64,000 nt of DNA from Trichuris trichiura (GCA_037903355.1 JBAJFE010000033.1:248001-312000), one strand, 5' to 3'. Positions 29,971 through 41,626 are shown, counted from the stretch's first letter. Notes: generated by a model from the letters alone, not told the origin. Program-made: numbers and translations.

Positions 29971-32900
29971 TTATCTTTTGTACAAGTCGCAGAGAACTTT
30001 TTCCATCGGCTTTCCACGGACCACGTGACCAAAGAACATCGCTTCAATTTTGTCTGGGCTTACCGTTCGCAGCAGCGGTAACAGAAGTAGAAGCCTCCCG
30101 AATCTAGGAAAATTTATTGTTTTAGTAGTTGAGGTACATTTGCCAGACTCACCTCTGTGTTGGGTTAATTTGACTCGCCTGACAGTGCTGCACAAGCATG
30201 TATACAGCTTGATCTTGTAGAACTTCTACTTGTACTGGGTCCTTCAGTCCACGCGCTTCTGAAATGCTGAGCGCATTTGTGAATTTAAATTAACCAGATT
30301 CATAAGTCAGAGCAGTGCCCACCGCTCCCTTGTTTTCGTCTCCGTTCCGCTCATACCACAATTGGGGTTAAGAGGTTTTCAGCTAACGACCAGAAAGGGG
30401 GGAAATGGCAAGTACCGAAGTCTAGCGAATTGATCAGAGTGACGGGACGCACCTGAAGCCTGAAGTTTTCATCTTTTTGCTCTCCGTAGTCTTAGTGACC
30501 CTTTTGAGAAGAGTTCGCCACCGATTTTGCAATTTTGAGTTGCCTTCGTATTCACATTTGCATTTTGCTTTAAAGAGATACGAAGCTGAGAAGCACGATT
30601 TTTTGATCGCTGAAAACGGAGCCCACTAGGCTCTGAACATTTAAAATTTGTGTATAAGTGTACAATCAACGGTTTGTACTTTTTCCGTAACTATTAGATA
30701 CAAGCTGAGCACCCAGGGGAGTGGGACAAACTGGTTAACTTACAGAGGTGATCAACATATGGCGGCAGTGATTGTAGGGTTACTGCAGCAACACGCACGT
30801 GTATTTTACTTTCTTGTACAAGTCTTTCTTAGAATGTCATACATAATCAAAATAGTAGAATCGTCCTTACAGTATCATTCGAAGCCAATGCACTTAAGAG
30901 TCTTTTATTACTGTTTGATCGTTCTTTTTGGAAAAAGAGTCTGTTTTGGTCTGACTTTTATGCTTATTATAAATGTAAGTGCTGAAAGCACTCTCCACGC
31001 CGGCTACTCTACTCAGCGTATCTGGACACTTTTCGCCAGCAAATGACTTTAACTGAACTCCTAGATGGCAGAAGTCCTTCTCCATATAGATATAGATATA
31101 AATGTAAGTGTGTCTGTGTGTGCGCGCGCGTGTGTGTATCACGTATACCAGCGATTCTCAACGGAGGTCCCAGGGGCCCCTTGGGGGCCCTGGAAAACTT
31201 GAAGGGGGCCCTGGGAAGGACTGGGGATCTAGGGGGTCCCTGGGAGCTTAGGGGGGCCTCAAAGGGTCCCTGGGAGCTTAGGGGGGCCTCAAAGGGTCCC
31301 TGGTAGTCGGTGCCGCAAGACGAGAGCGATCCTGCCGTTCAGGATAGGGAGGCGAGGCGACCTGAGATTACTCCTGACGACTATCAAGCCAGATGTGGAT
31401 AAATCAGTAGCACTACAACATACCCAGTCGTCGCAGAGGTAAGATCAAGCGATTGTCGTCTTGCTCTGAGGAAATACTGAATTTAGATTCAGTGTTGCGC
31501 AACCCTAAAAACAGCATTGCAGCCTGACTTACATACTGCGCTACCATTGCTAACAGCCCAAAAAATTGAGGAAGAGGAAACCCAGTGCGGCGATTGTATT
31601 CTGAAGGCTTCCTGATCTGCAATTAGCCGGCTTAAGTCCAGCAATACAAAAAGAACACCTTCAGTGCCAACTAAAGAATTAAAGGCGTTAACGGCTTCGA
31701 ATATCGTTAAGGAGCTTTCACCGTATATGGCAGCCGGCTTCCTTACTAGCCATTTCGCTCTAGTGTAGAAAAGAAATTCAGCGTCGACTTCGCATCGGCA
31801 GGTTTTCCACCCATTGATCGCACACTCAACTTTCACAGCGCAAAAGATGGGGTCCTACTTGCAGCTGATAAGATCGGCAGCTTAATAAGGTTTTTAATGA
31901 CTACCCGGCTTAACTGTTTTTTTCTTTGGCATACACGGTAGGCAGCGACGTCAATTCTACATTCTGCAGCCTGTTTCAAGTGTTGAGCTACTTGTACAAA
32001 TTCACAACAACGTAACCACAGTAGGCGCACCTGAGGATAACAGAAGTAAGAGAATTACGTTGGGGAGAATGACAGGGGGCCCCGGCAAGTTGAAGGTCGC
32101 GAAAGGGGGCCTTGGCTCCAAAAAGGTTGGGAAACACTGATGTATACTAAGAAAAGTAATACAGTTAGGGAGGAAAACATATCTCTTCAATCTCACAGTG
32201 TAGAACAGACTTGACCGGTGAAGTCATGGACAGCAAGTTAACATTTTCTTTTGATATTTCCACGGCTTCTTCGCGTTTTTCAGTGTTATCTGTAAAAAAC
32301 CAGCAAAAGGCCTTACCAACGAATAGATGAGCAAATGTTTAGGAAGTTTGACAGAGAGCGAACGTACGTAGCTTTCGGGACGCCCTAGTCCCGTCGTCAG
32401 CGTAAGAGCGATCTACCTTACGACAGCGTCCCGAAAGCTACGTACGTTCGTTCTCTGTCAAATTTCCTAAAAATTTGCTCATCCATTCGTTGGTACAGCG
32501 TTTTTACTGGTTGTTTACAGATAACACAGAAAAAGGGTAGGATAAGGAGTTTTTGCTTTTTTTGTAAATAACATATGCAGGAAAACAAGAAGAAGCTGTG
32601 GAAAAGTCAATACAAAATGGAGACGAGTCACCGCGTTACAAAACACGCAGTCTTCCTGCAAGTTAACGTACAACGAAAAATCTTACACAGTCACGGTCAC
32701 AGATGAGTGGTCAAGTTATAGAGAGCAAGTTAACATACAGTTCACAGAGTTAGTTAATGTGCAAGTGGTCAATGTATAACTTACAGAGGTGGTCAACATC
32801 TAGAGGTCAACCTTCTATTTGAATACGTGCGGGCCACCCAACTTGTAAAAATTCGGTCAACTTTGGAGGTTCTACTATACATGAATAATTCCATTCTATC

Positions 32901-35900
32901 CACTAGTTTTCATAGCCTGACGAATGGCAACCTATAGAAACATGAGTCCCACCCAATTGGATAAGTTCCTAGATGTGAATCTTACTCCTGAGTTCTATGG
33001 CTCCGCTAAACAGTCGATCCTGGAATGCATCGAAAAAGTCGAGTTCGTTTGTAGTTGCGTGGGAACGACGACATCGTGACCATCGTTCGCTGCGACCCAG
33101 CGGCTGTACTTTCGCCTTGTACCTGCAACTGGCCATCGAAGACCAAAGACATCCTGGGGAGGTCAAACAGGCCCTGATGGCCGCCTTCGCGGTGGAACAG
33201 TTCCTGTCAGCGAGGCTGAAAGCTGACCAGCTGCCTGCTATATGTTTCTGGCAGAACTATGAAGGTTGACAGACTTGTTTGACAGGGTCTCAGAAAGGAA
33301 CCCTACGTAGGCGTGTGACGTTTTGACGCTATGGTGTGTTTGACGGTTTTCGGGAAAGGGATATGGCGTTGAATAACTGAGCCTGGATGAGACCCTTACC
33401 CATTCCTGTTTAAGGAAAACTTCAGAACGAACTAACAGTTTCGGAGCTTTCGGGACCAACCTTGTCCTGTCGTCAGCGATGAAGGTAATGTGAGTTTTAC
33501 TTCGATAATAGGGTATTTATAGCCGCGGGAGGAGCGCCAGTCGGTATGGAACAACAGCTCGTTTTACTGATAACAGATGTCCATAACGAGCTGACCGCCA
33601 CCCCTTTGTCACGATTAATGGAAACGTTGTTACGTATGAACAAGGAAAGGACTCCTTTATTTGCCTAAGGCGGAAAAGGCTCTCGCGGCAAATAATTGTC
33701 GGGTCGAGTGAGCATTGAGAGGAATGTTCAACGACCGCGGAGATGTTTTTCGCCTTTTCCATGGCCTGTAACGGTGGGATTGATGGTGGACGTCCTCATC
33801 GTTTCCTGTATGTCCCATTCAGTTCTTCCTACGCGGTCCGGTAATTCTTGAACGCCTTCATACGTTCAGCGAACCTATCAGATAAAGTATTGCCCGTTTT
33901 CCCCAATGTCGGAGGCGTTGCAACCATGTTTAACTGCGTACACGCACATAGTTCGAAAGGAACTTTGATCTTATCGTTCCAGGCTAGAAACCGTAGGTTT
34001 GGGGAAGACTTTAAGTAAACGCGGTAGGCCATGCTGGCGTCCCAAACGTTATAAGTGTTCCCCTAGGCCCACGTAATAAGGAATAGTGATCTCTAGGCAT
34101 GGAACACCCTCACCAATCCGTCCGTCTCTAGGTGAGTTTAACCTTCGTGCTATGGTGGAAGCCACGAAGGGTTTTGGATAGCCGTTTTTCTCCAACGCCG
34201 TCGCAATGTGACGTAACTCGGAGTTCAGAACTCTAGGTCACAGATTGTGACGGCGCAGTCCACCGTCCCTGTAACGACACCTCTCTTTACTGAAAAGGAG
34301 TGGTGTGAGGAAAAATGCAGGTTGCCTATCTGTCTTCATGTGTTGGTTTCCTGTATACCGTTGTTCTTAAGCTCGTGACTTCTCAATGAACCAACACATC
34401 CAGGAAGTGAAGTTTCCTGCCCACTTCTTTCTCAATCGGGAAAGGTATCTGTCCCGGGAAAATAGAGTTCAGGTGCTTCAAAAGAGCTTCTTCCTGCCCT
34501 TTCTTGACAATAGCGAAAATGTCGTCGACGTCACGTTTAAACAGACGGGCAGCCCACGGGTTGTCTGCCCCTTCGAATGCTATCCTCTCCAGGTGTTGCA
34601 TGAACAATTCTGCAAGGACCGGAGATAGTGGACTTCCCATTGGCGCCCGCTCGTTCTGTCGGAAGAAACTCTCCCGGAACCTGAAGTAGTTTCCCTCACG
34701 CATACAAAACGATACTAACTTCGCCATTTGGAAGGGATTAAGCTTGGTCCTCTCACCTAAGCTGCGGTCCGAGTCCAAAAGGGATTGTAGTACGTTATGA
34801 GTGTGTGCTATCGGGGGGATGCTGGTGAAGAGATCCTTCACGTCATACCTTACCATAAAATCAGTCTTTGAAACCTGGAACGATTTCAAAGTCGCGAAAA
34901 ATTTCTGTAGTTGGTAACGTGAGAACTCCTTCCTCCGGTCAGGAGCTGGATGGCGCTTTTAAAGGTAGACAAACAGTTGTGATGTTACGCTGTTAACGCT
35001 GCACACAACCGGTCTTAAAGGCATCTCCGGCTTGTGGAGCTTTAGAAAGCCGCAGAGCTAGGGCACACAGTGTTGCTCACGTAGTACAACCTGTTCCTAA
35101 TGGAGGTGATGGTGTCTTCCTTGGAATAATCAGCTAAGATCTGCAGGAAACCTCTCAGCTCCGTCCTGGTCTGCGGAGCGGAGTTGGATCTGACTGAATG
35201 AGCGCGTAAGTAACACTGTTTAGTCAAGAAAGCATTTTGTCAACAGAATTCATGTTGTCTAAAAGAATTACTACGTTGCCCTTGTCAGCCTTGGTAACAA
35301 GTAGATCCTTCCTCCTGAATTTCTTAATTACGTCTCTCTCCAAGCGGTTGAGATTAGGCTTTTCATATCTGTTCAACTGCCATAGACAACTCGAGATGAT
35401 GCCCTTTATCTCAGCCGCCTTACTTGGTTCCGTCCTCGTCTGAGACGCCAGCAAGGCTGCGGTGTTTACTCTAAGTCTTTCCTTAGCTTACGGTCTCTAG
35501 TCCGGAATGATAAAATCAAAGTGCCTTTCGAACAAAAACCAGGCGTCGTGTACGCAGTCAAATGTGGTTGCAACGCCTCTGACATAGTGAAACGGGCAAT
35601 ACAATAAAACCTCCCTAATCTGAACGCGTCGGGGCGGGGAGTAGTTCGAATTACGGAAAAATTCCGATTATGGAAGAGGCTCACAGCAGGCCACAGAAAA
35701 GCAGGTAATGCAATTTTAGATGCATGTTCCTGGCGCCTACAGTGCTATGTCAGTCTGCAAGCGGTGAATAGTTTAACGAGGGCAGCGAAGTCCGTCTGAT
35801 CAAGGAAAACGACTGACCAGCAGAAACCAGTTTCTTAAATGGTGTGGAGGCAGTACCGCAAAGCGACATGGAAATAGTTCCCGTAAACTTATTTTTCCAT

Positions 35901-38900
35901 ATTCATAATTGCCGGCGGGCTCTGTTAGTTCGAAAACAAATTGAGTTAGCGGCCAGTCACTGCGTTATATGAGAACAGATTGTAGTTTTAGGCGACTGAA
36001 AGATACAAAGTCTTTGATCCACAATTCTGTTAATTTGTGGAAACCTGGGTCTCGAGGTGCCTTGCTGCAGTCAACTTACTGGTCGAGATTGGGCCTGCAG
36101 AGCCGTGGCTGGTCTGAGCTTGTGTTAACGTACACCGAAAGGACGGTTGGCAGGTTGTTTACCGCCCTTATAGCCGTTGCCGCCATATGACTGCCCGTTT
36201 CGCACAGGTAGCCTAATTAACTTTAATGTATACGGTCATTTTATTGTTCTCTTCCACGAGTTCAGATTAGAGAGGGATTCAGATTAGGGAGGTTTTACTG
36301 TACTTTATTTAATAGGTTCGCTGAACATATGAAGGCGCTCAAGAGTTACCAGACCGCGTAGGAAGAACTGAATGGGACATACAGGAAACGATGAGGACGT
36401 CCACCATCAATCCCACCGTTACAGGCCATGGAAAAGGCGAAAAACATCTCCGCGGTCGTTGAACGTTCCTCTCAATACTCACTCAACCCGACAATTATTT
36501 GCCGCGAGAGCCTTTTCCGCCTTAGGCAAATAAAGGAGTCCTTTCCTTGTTCATGTGTAACAACGTTTCCATTAATCGTGACAAAGGGGTGGCGGTCAGC
36601 TCGTTATGGACATTGGTTATCAGTAAAACGAGCTGTTGTTCCATACCAACTGGCGCTCCTCCCGCAGCTATAAATACCCTATTATCGAAGTAAAACTCAC
36701 ATTACCTTCATCGCTGACGACAGGACAAGGTTGGTCCCGAAAGCTCCGAAAGTGTTAGTTCGTTCTGCATTTTTCCTTAATATTCGCTCGTGCATTCGTT
36801 AGTAGGGCATTTGCTTCGGTTATTTTAGACAACCATCAACGGGCAAGACATGAAGCTGTAAGGAAGAAACTCCATCATGAAAACCTATATATTATTGCTG
36901 AACTGAAGTACGAAGAATCACTTAGACTTTCTGGCGAGTTTCTTTGCCCTAGCGGCTACACAAAGCAAAGCGAAGGCACCAATGACGTAGTTGTCTAACT
37001 CCTGCCAACAGCTAGGTCGACTGAGCTCTGTTCCCGCTTTACGGGATTCTGCGCCCAGCGCGTTCATCTTTAATGCTCTCAACAGACTCTGTTGCACAAG
37101 AGCACCTGTTTCTGCGAGACGGCACAACGCATAGCACTTCCCTACCTCCGTATTTGAGTCACAAGTTGCCGTCAGAAGGGATGACAAAACTTGCGCCGTA
37201 CGAATCCACGGCAGAAACGCCTGCGTAATCATCAGCCAAATCAGATGAGAGTAGGTCCTTGCAAGGACTACATTCCTAGGACTAGAACACCAGTAATCGA
37301 CCGCTGAGAGACTGGCAACCAGGATTCCTCACGACTGAGGACAACAGAAGCCATGAGTATGGAGCCTGCATAACCATGCTCGCCGCGGTCGATTGACTCT
37401 TTACTACACAACACGGTAAGGCCACAGATTCAGATTTCAAAGTCTGACGAACATCGAGGAGGCTCATGATAATAGGCCAATCAGGATCGAGATAGTGATT
37501 AATCATTATGTTGCTCCTTACCAGTTGCGTTGTATCCAGTAAGACGCTTCGCCGACAAGCCGTTACTGGCGGCCATGCAGACTATACTGTTCTTCCCTTA
37601 CCTAAGCCTAATCCAAAACGTAAGCCTTATGTTTCGGTTTAGACTTATGTAGGAGCAGAACAAGATGACCGGCAAAGTTAGAGCACGAGGACAGGCTGCG
37701 AAGCGGATAAGAACCGTTGGAAATCAAGATCTAATGTACCCTGAAAACGTTTTTTCACCAAGCGTACATCTAAAATTGGCTTGATGCCAACTGAGCAGTT
37801 CAGGCAGCTAATGCAACAATAAGGGGATAGGGAGTCAGTTTAAACAGCAAACTTAAGCACTGACTGGTCAACATAGTCTATCAGATGGTCATGAATGGGA
37901 TTACAGCCAAGCCAGATAAATAGATAACAGCAAGCAGTTCGTCATATCAGCCAAACTGACCAGTGACAGTGATCTGTGCACAGATTACAGAAAATGCTGG
38001 TTTCGGGGGACTGCAACCCACTGTCATACTGTAGCATTGCTGATCGTCCTTTTCTCCCTCTGCCTATCCCTAAACCTAAACGTAAGGTTAAGGGCTACAA
38101 ACGTAAAGGGCTTACATTCTAGCTTTGGCTTAGGAAAGGGCAGAATAGGATGACCGCATGCTTGCCAGAAAGGTACCTGTATTTCTTGGAGGGTGAGGCT
38201 CATAACTGACAAGACCTGAAGATACATTTATCTATCCATCGCTTTTATTGTTTTTGGCCACCTGCTAGCTTGCCGCTAGCTACAGTTAACAAAACGTTAA
38301 GTACTGGTTGAACTAATAGTGCGGTTCCCAACAACGGAACAACTGCATTTTGATGAGATGACGTCATACTAACTTCAGTTGATTATGACGTGAGAACTAC
38401 GTCATGCTTACTGTAGGTGTCTCCTTTGATTGTGACAGGATGCACCCGCCTTTCTTTATTATGCATTCAGAAATCCGTACAACTGAAAATCTAGTTTTTG
38501 GTAGACGCTTATTTCGAACGTGTTTGCGTAAGTGATGTCGTATGATTTACCTGGTCTGAACAGCGCAATTGCCTTTAAACAGATGAATTCAGACTGATCA
38601 ACGGCGCAGTTCTGAAATCTGACTAGCAAATCCTGCAAGTAGCGCCAATCTGCCACTCGAAAATTAGGCAGTTGACTGTGGTTGTACAACTGAGAAAACA
38701 TTGACTGAGTCAGCATTGTACACGTGGTCAATGGCATAGATGATTGATACATTTTTAGCAGAAATAAGTCGTTCCAACTTTCTTCCAGAAGAATTATCTG
38801 AGAAGGAAACACGTTCCAATCAGCGTCTTTTACTTTATGTTCGTTTACCTGATCTCTGAAGGAGAGAGCAGTGAAAGAGGGTAGACTCTTAGCCCACTTA

Positions 38901-40274
38901 ATGACCATTAGCAGTAGTCGCGTGGACATTTCTAAAATGCTTTCCTGTGTTGTTCCAACGAATGCTACAACGTTTGTGTTTATTTCCATTATGAGTGGAA
39001 GTATTTTACCGCTATTAGTAGAGTGCATGCCGTTTTGTTCATTCGTTCCATTAATACACTGTCCAGTTCGTTCCTTGCCTTTGTGGTTCAAATGCTGTTT
39101 AGCAACCCTTTCAGAAAACATTTACTTACTTGTATCAGGCTTGCTCGGAAGTAATCTGTGTTCAGAAAACGACCGTATGGCAGATGAAATTGTTTTTTGA
39201 TTGTTCTGTTCAACTACGCTGATAAAGCAGCTTCTATCAGCAGGCATGGTATACGGTGATTCGAACTGATTCTTTGAAGTGTCAGCTGAAGCGATGTCAT
39301 TGGTTCCAATAGAACTGAACGCACTGACGGCTACGGAAACAACGTTGGCGCATTCACGCAGCGCTCTTTCTCCAGCGAGCAGACCCATGCTGACATCTAA
39401 AGGTGGCTGAATTGTTGCGGTATTTCGAGGTTGTCTTTCGTTCTGCACAGCTAAATTTTAACACTAGCTCCTGTTGTGTAGGGATTCATGGTTAACAGCA
39501 GCATTTTACCATCCTTGTTCATTCCCATTTTTATGCACTTTTTCAACCGGCAAGCCTGGCACTGATTTCTGTGGGTTTTGTCCACTTTGCAATTTCCGGT
39601 ATTTGCTTGGCATCTGCGTCAAATGTTTTGATGGCGAATCTTTTCTGTTTTTTACCTACCTGTATATTAACTTTCGCCGAACGCTGCGTTTGAAAAAGCC
39701 TGAACATCCGTTGCACGCGAGAATGCCATAATGTTTGCCTGAAGATGCGTCACCGCAAACGGCACACATCAACAGAGGTAAAGAATTTCGTTCATTCGTG
39801 ATCCCACCAGCGTTTATACAGCAACGTGTATTTCTGAGATGATTAATTCTTGGAGTTGGAGTATGGGCAGTACTTTGTTGGCTCAATGAGACCACCTCAG
39901 TTGATTGAGTTACCTCTTCTTTGTCGGTAAGATGCAAAAGCTTGTTCGTGTGGAAGCTCTCTGTCGGTGCAAATGGGACCGACATTATTTCTTTGTTTAA
40001 GGGTGCAGCTCCAGCTAAGTATATCGGCATGCCAACCATGAAGCTACTTTGCCCAACTGTTGGCACTGCCAAAAAGGACTCCAAAAATTGATTTCCTTCC
40101 TTTGATTCTGAAGTAAAATAAGAATGACAACTTGTAGCAAATACGAATTTGTTTAATAGGAAAGGGCATCAGTACTTCATGAAAGAGTTCCTTTTCTTTG
40201 AAAATATTAGTAGTATTAATATTAGAATCATCACTCGACTGCTTGCGTTTTATTGGAACATAGATATCCTGCAT
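29971..40274 (-). CDS. fax-1: Nuclear receptor of the FAX-1/NR2E3/Hr51 (unfulfilled) group
   Basis: A zinc-finger transcription factor; relatives specify neuron and photoreceptor identity. Exons on the - strand, in order: 40145-40274, 39660-40107, 39510-39613, 39130-39450, 38849-38964, 38551-38797, 30153-30258, 29971-30103. All junctions are GT-AG in phase, giving 534 codons plus TAA. The DNA-binding domain has [20 protein letters not shown], then [16 protein letters not shown], spliced to [20 protein letters not shown], then [15 protein letters not shown] and [10 protein letters not shown]. The CNGCSG P-box with Asn is the FAX-1/NR2E3 signature. The ligand-binding domain includes [85 protein letters not shown] and a [11 protein letters not shown] end. 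The first intron (37 nt) and the ATG at 40274 are the weakest calls; a TAATGCAG acceptor overlapping that ATG could mean that further 5' exons exist. Confidence 0.92.
30690..31040 (-). mobile_element. Tigger-family remnant
   Basis: The part at 30715-30790 matches the inverse of 20030-20110 (GGTTACTGCAGCAACACGC). The - strand carries [20 protein letters not shown], the Tigger C-terminal tail. Confidence 0.5.
31141..32147 (+). mobile_element. hAT deletion derivative with 8-bp duplication
   Basis: The element runs 31149-32139 between ACGTATAC and ATGTATAC (one mismatch). The ends are CAGCGATTCTCAACGG and TTGGGAAACACTG, with GGGGCCC-rich subterminal sequence. The + strand keeps a piece of the transposase C-terminus ([19 protein letters not shown], about 31376-31440). 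The rest is close to the copy at 47903-51374. A 115-codon open frame on the opposite strand (31489-31836) is shared by both copies. Confidence 0.75.
32275..32550. mobile_element. Palindromic Penelope-like pLTR pair
   Basis: Inverted arms meet near 32410. The left arm has GTTATCTGTAAA, TTACCAACGAATAGATGAGC and a hammerhead-like core. The right arm mirrors it (GCTCATCCATTCGTTGGTAC, TTTACAGATAACAC) but has lost the loop side of the core. No protein. Confidence 0.65.
32371..32401 (-). ncRNA. Hammerhead-ribozyme-like core
   Basis: On the - strand: CTGACGA, C, GGGAC, loop, GTCCC, GAAA. The mirror copy at 32418-32439 reads CTTACGACAGCGTCCCGAAA and has lost one stem strand. Confidence 0.62.
32690..32885. 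mobile_element. Tigger MITE right-end fragment
   Basis: Several GGTCAAC-type 10-mers and the end GGAGGTTCTACTA (32866-32878). The left end is not found. Confidence 0.5.
32990..33270 (+). pseudogene. Possible LTR-retrotransposon gag fragment
   Basis: The reading frames contain [13 protein letters not shown] and then [20 protein letters not shown] and [20 protein letters not shown]. This resembles the gag pattern 'fxlYLxmxxedkxxpxxikxxLxxaF'. It is frameshifted and isolated; the call is by eye. Confidence 0.35.
33446..33477 (-). ncRNA. Hammerhead-ribozyme-like core (left arm)
   Basis: On the - strand: CTGACGA, CA, GGAC, loop, GTCC, C, GAAA, then GCTCCGAAA. Confidence 0.58.
33517..34030 (-). 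pseudogene. Penelope GIY-YIG C-terminal region
   Basis: Contains [20 protein letters not shown], then [20 protein letters not shown], then [19 protein letters not shown] and the tail. A stop and frame change lie between the first two parts. Nearly the same sequence is present inverted at 36310-36670. Confidence 0.7.
34383..35460 (-). pseudogene. Penelope reverse transcriptase, broken
   Basis: N-terminal part (35224-35454): [20 protein letters not shown]. The finger and palm part (34383-34889): [37 protein letters not shown] and [15 protein letters not shown]. Penelope enzymes have YVDD at the catalytic site; here the Tyr is Asp. Frames break at about 34900-35220. The order KADKGN, DVKDLFT, GSPLSP, xVDD is diagnostic of Penelope rather than LINE or LTR enzymes. 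Confidence 0.85.
35490..36690 (+). pseudogene. Inverted second copy of the Penelope GIY-YIG region
   Basis: The + strand reads [20 protein letters not shown] then CNAS up to 35590. After the MITE it continues [20 protein letters not shown] and [20 protein letters not shown]. The GVVY half of GIY-YIG is intact. The copy begins abruptly at about 35490 next to the oppositely oriented RT region. Confidence 0.7.
35600..36302. mobile_element. Tc1/mariner-superfamily-like MITE inside Penelope
   Basis: The element runs 35602-36300 with inverted ends CAATAAAACCTCCCTAATCT and AGATTAGGGAGGTTTTACTG and TA on both sides. The Penelope reading frame resumes exactly after the second TA, so this insertion is younger than the Penelope copy. 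No transposase. Confidence 0.8.
36713..36744 (+). ncRNA. Hammerhead-ribozyme-like core (right arm)
   Basis: CTGACGA at 36714-36720, CA, GGAC, loop, GTCC, C, GAAA at 36739-36742; the mirror of 33446-33477. Confidence 0.58.
37560..37700. repeat. Dispersed CCTAAG repeat copy
   Basis: GCGGCCATGCAGACTA, CCTTACCTAAGCCTAATCC and, after about 60 bp, AACAAGATGACCGGCAAAG match the other copies in order. Confidence 0.45.
38010..38190. repeat. Dispersed CCTAAG repeat copy with inverted arms
   Basis: GTCATACTGTAGCATTGC, CCCTAAACCTAAACG, then TTTGGCTTAGG, GGCAGAATAGGATGACCGC and TGCTTGCCAGAAAGG. The left and right parts are partly inverse to each other, so the copy could fold. Confidence 0.5.
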
Positions 40275-40570
40275 TAGTAAAACACATCGTTAGATTCCTT
40301 TTTAGACGCTTGGTTAGCTGGAAGCAAAATAACTGGGACAGCCCAAGGCACTCGTGATCAAACCTGTGTTTTAGGTTCTCCAACCAATCCTACGAAAGTG
40401 ATATTGCAACGGCCAAAACAAAACAGAGATCAAATGGCGCTTTCTACGACTGGAGGCGCTTGCGACTTCCAGGGGCGCTGAAGGCGCCCAAGAGGCATTC
40501 GCGCTAAAAAGAAGTGCTAGTGTAACGGCCATCCGTGCTCCCCGCTGTAATGCATCATGCTCTAACGATC

Positions 40571-40900
40571 CTACATTGCCTGGCCCTTTTTTTGGTACTG
40601 TTGTTGGCTTACTCTGCCGTAGTTATTTCCTCTATTCCTGTGGTTGAATCGAAGGCATTCTTCAGTTAAGATTATGGAACCTGAAGGTTGCACGCTGCTA
40701 CTACGCTGGTAACTGCCCTGATCTCTGCTGCTGGAATTCCTTTCATTCATTATGGGATATAATTGCCCAAACCAGTAGGGAAGAAGATCAAAGCGTTTCA
40801 CAGACAGAGCAACGTAAGGTCCTTTCAATTTTCTTCCGCAGACTGTAGTTTCAGTGGTATCGACATCCTTCTTTCCGTTGAAAAACACGGGTGTTCGATG
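40571..40900 (-). CDS. Unrecognised open reading frame upstream of the receptor
   Basis: A 105-codon frame ending in TGA at about 40571, extendable upstream to an acceptor-like TTTCAAG near 40925. It contains TTVCGRKLKGPYVALSVKRF, DLLPYWFGQLYPIMNERN and an Arg/Asn/Gly/Gln-rich end (NHRNRGNNYGRVSQQQYQ), which would suit an RNA-binding protein tail. No family is recognised. It could be the last exon of a gene upstream on the - strand or chance coding. No function is proposed. Confidence 0.3.
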   Translation of the reverse strand, partial: HRTPVFFNGKKDVDTTETTVCGRKLKGPYVALSVKRFDLLPYWFGQLYPIMNERNSSSRDQGSYQRSSSVQPSGSIILTEECLRFNHRNRGNNYGRVSQQQYQKKGQAM

Positions 40901-40963
40901 CTCGAGTCAGCCGCATTCTTGAAATTCCGCAATCATGAATGTTAACTATTGAATAAGGATAAG

Positions 40964-41626
40964 TACAGTAGAACCTCCGAAGTTGACCACCTCTCTATGT
41001 CGACCACCTCCCTAAGTTGACCGAATTTTGACCACTTGGTCCGCACGCTAATAAGCGCAAGGACAACTCCTATACATTGACCATTCCCGTAAGTGGGAAG
41101 TTGAGCGCTTTAGCCGTGACATGGTATATGGACGCAATGCTAGTTTGCTCTCTGTAAGATGACCACTTCAGTTTGCTCTGTGTCAGTCGCTAGCAGCTGT
41201 TAACCGTCATTGCCTCAATGTGCTATTACTCAACGTAGCGAAGTTTTTCATTACTGTGCGTTGAAGATGCCTGATTACAGAACCGATTCCGTCGTTTTGA
41301 CAATGCTTTTTCCATGCTTGCTGGCGCAGCATGCGCGTTTTCTCAATTACATAACCTCTCACCTACGCGTCGGCAGCATTCGCCCATTGAGCGAATGCTG
41401 CCGGCGGAGGACAACCTCCGTAAGTGGGAAGTTGACCACTTTAGCCGTGATGTGGTATATGGACACAATGCTAGTTTGTTCACAGTAACTTGACTAGTCT
41501 GTTGAATGGACAACTTCGGTGGTTCAACTGCAATCTATTCAGCCGAGCCACTTGTACCCACAGCCTCCTATGTTGACCACTTTTCCCAGGTCCCTTGGGT
41601 GGTGAACTTATGGAGGTTCTACTGTA
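40964..41626. mobile_element. Tigger/pogo-type MITE, full length
   Basis: 659 bp (40966-41624) between TA dinucleotides. The ends are CAGTAGAACCTCCGAAGTTG and CTTATGGAGGTTCTACTG. The ends consist of repeated GTTGACCACC-like 10-mers. A second CAACCTCCGTAAGTGGGAAG block in the middle (41410) repeats 41080-41100, suggesting an internal duplication. Confidence 0.75.

Larger units (their letters stand above)
33407..36800 (-). mobile_element. Penelope-like element with inverted terminal copies
   Basis: Inverted arms (33407-34030 and about 36310-36790) each hold a hammerhead core and the end of the GIY-YIG coding region. The reverse-transcriptase region runs on the - strand between them. The right, + strand copy of the GIY-YIG region (from about 35490) is interrupted by a MITE at 35602-36300. 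This is the usual layout of a Penelope element with a partial inverted copy at one end. Confidence 0.75.
30259..38550 (-). other. fax-1: Giant receptor intron loaded with transposons
   Basis: The donor (GTAAAT) follows AIALFRP with one base of the next codon. The acceptor supplies the two bases of Glu and continues ARGLKDP, exactly the family order. The length is 8292 nt, against 37-165 nt for the other introns. Contents are listed separately; 37000-37560 and 37700-38000 show nothing recognisable. Confidence 0.85.

Noticed and set aside
31489..31836. 115-codon frame as a host gene
   Set aside because: Lies inside a hAT derivative with target duplications, antisense to transposase remains, and recurs in the second copy.
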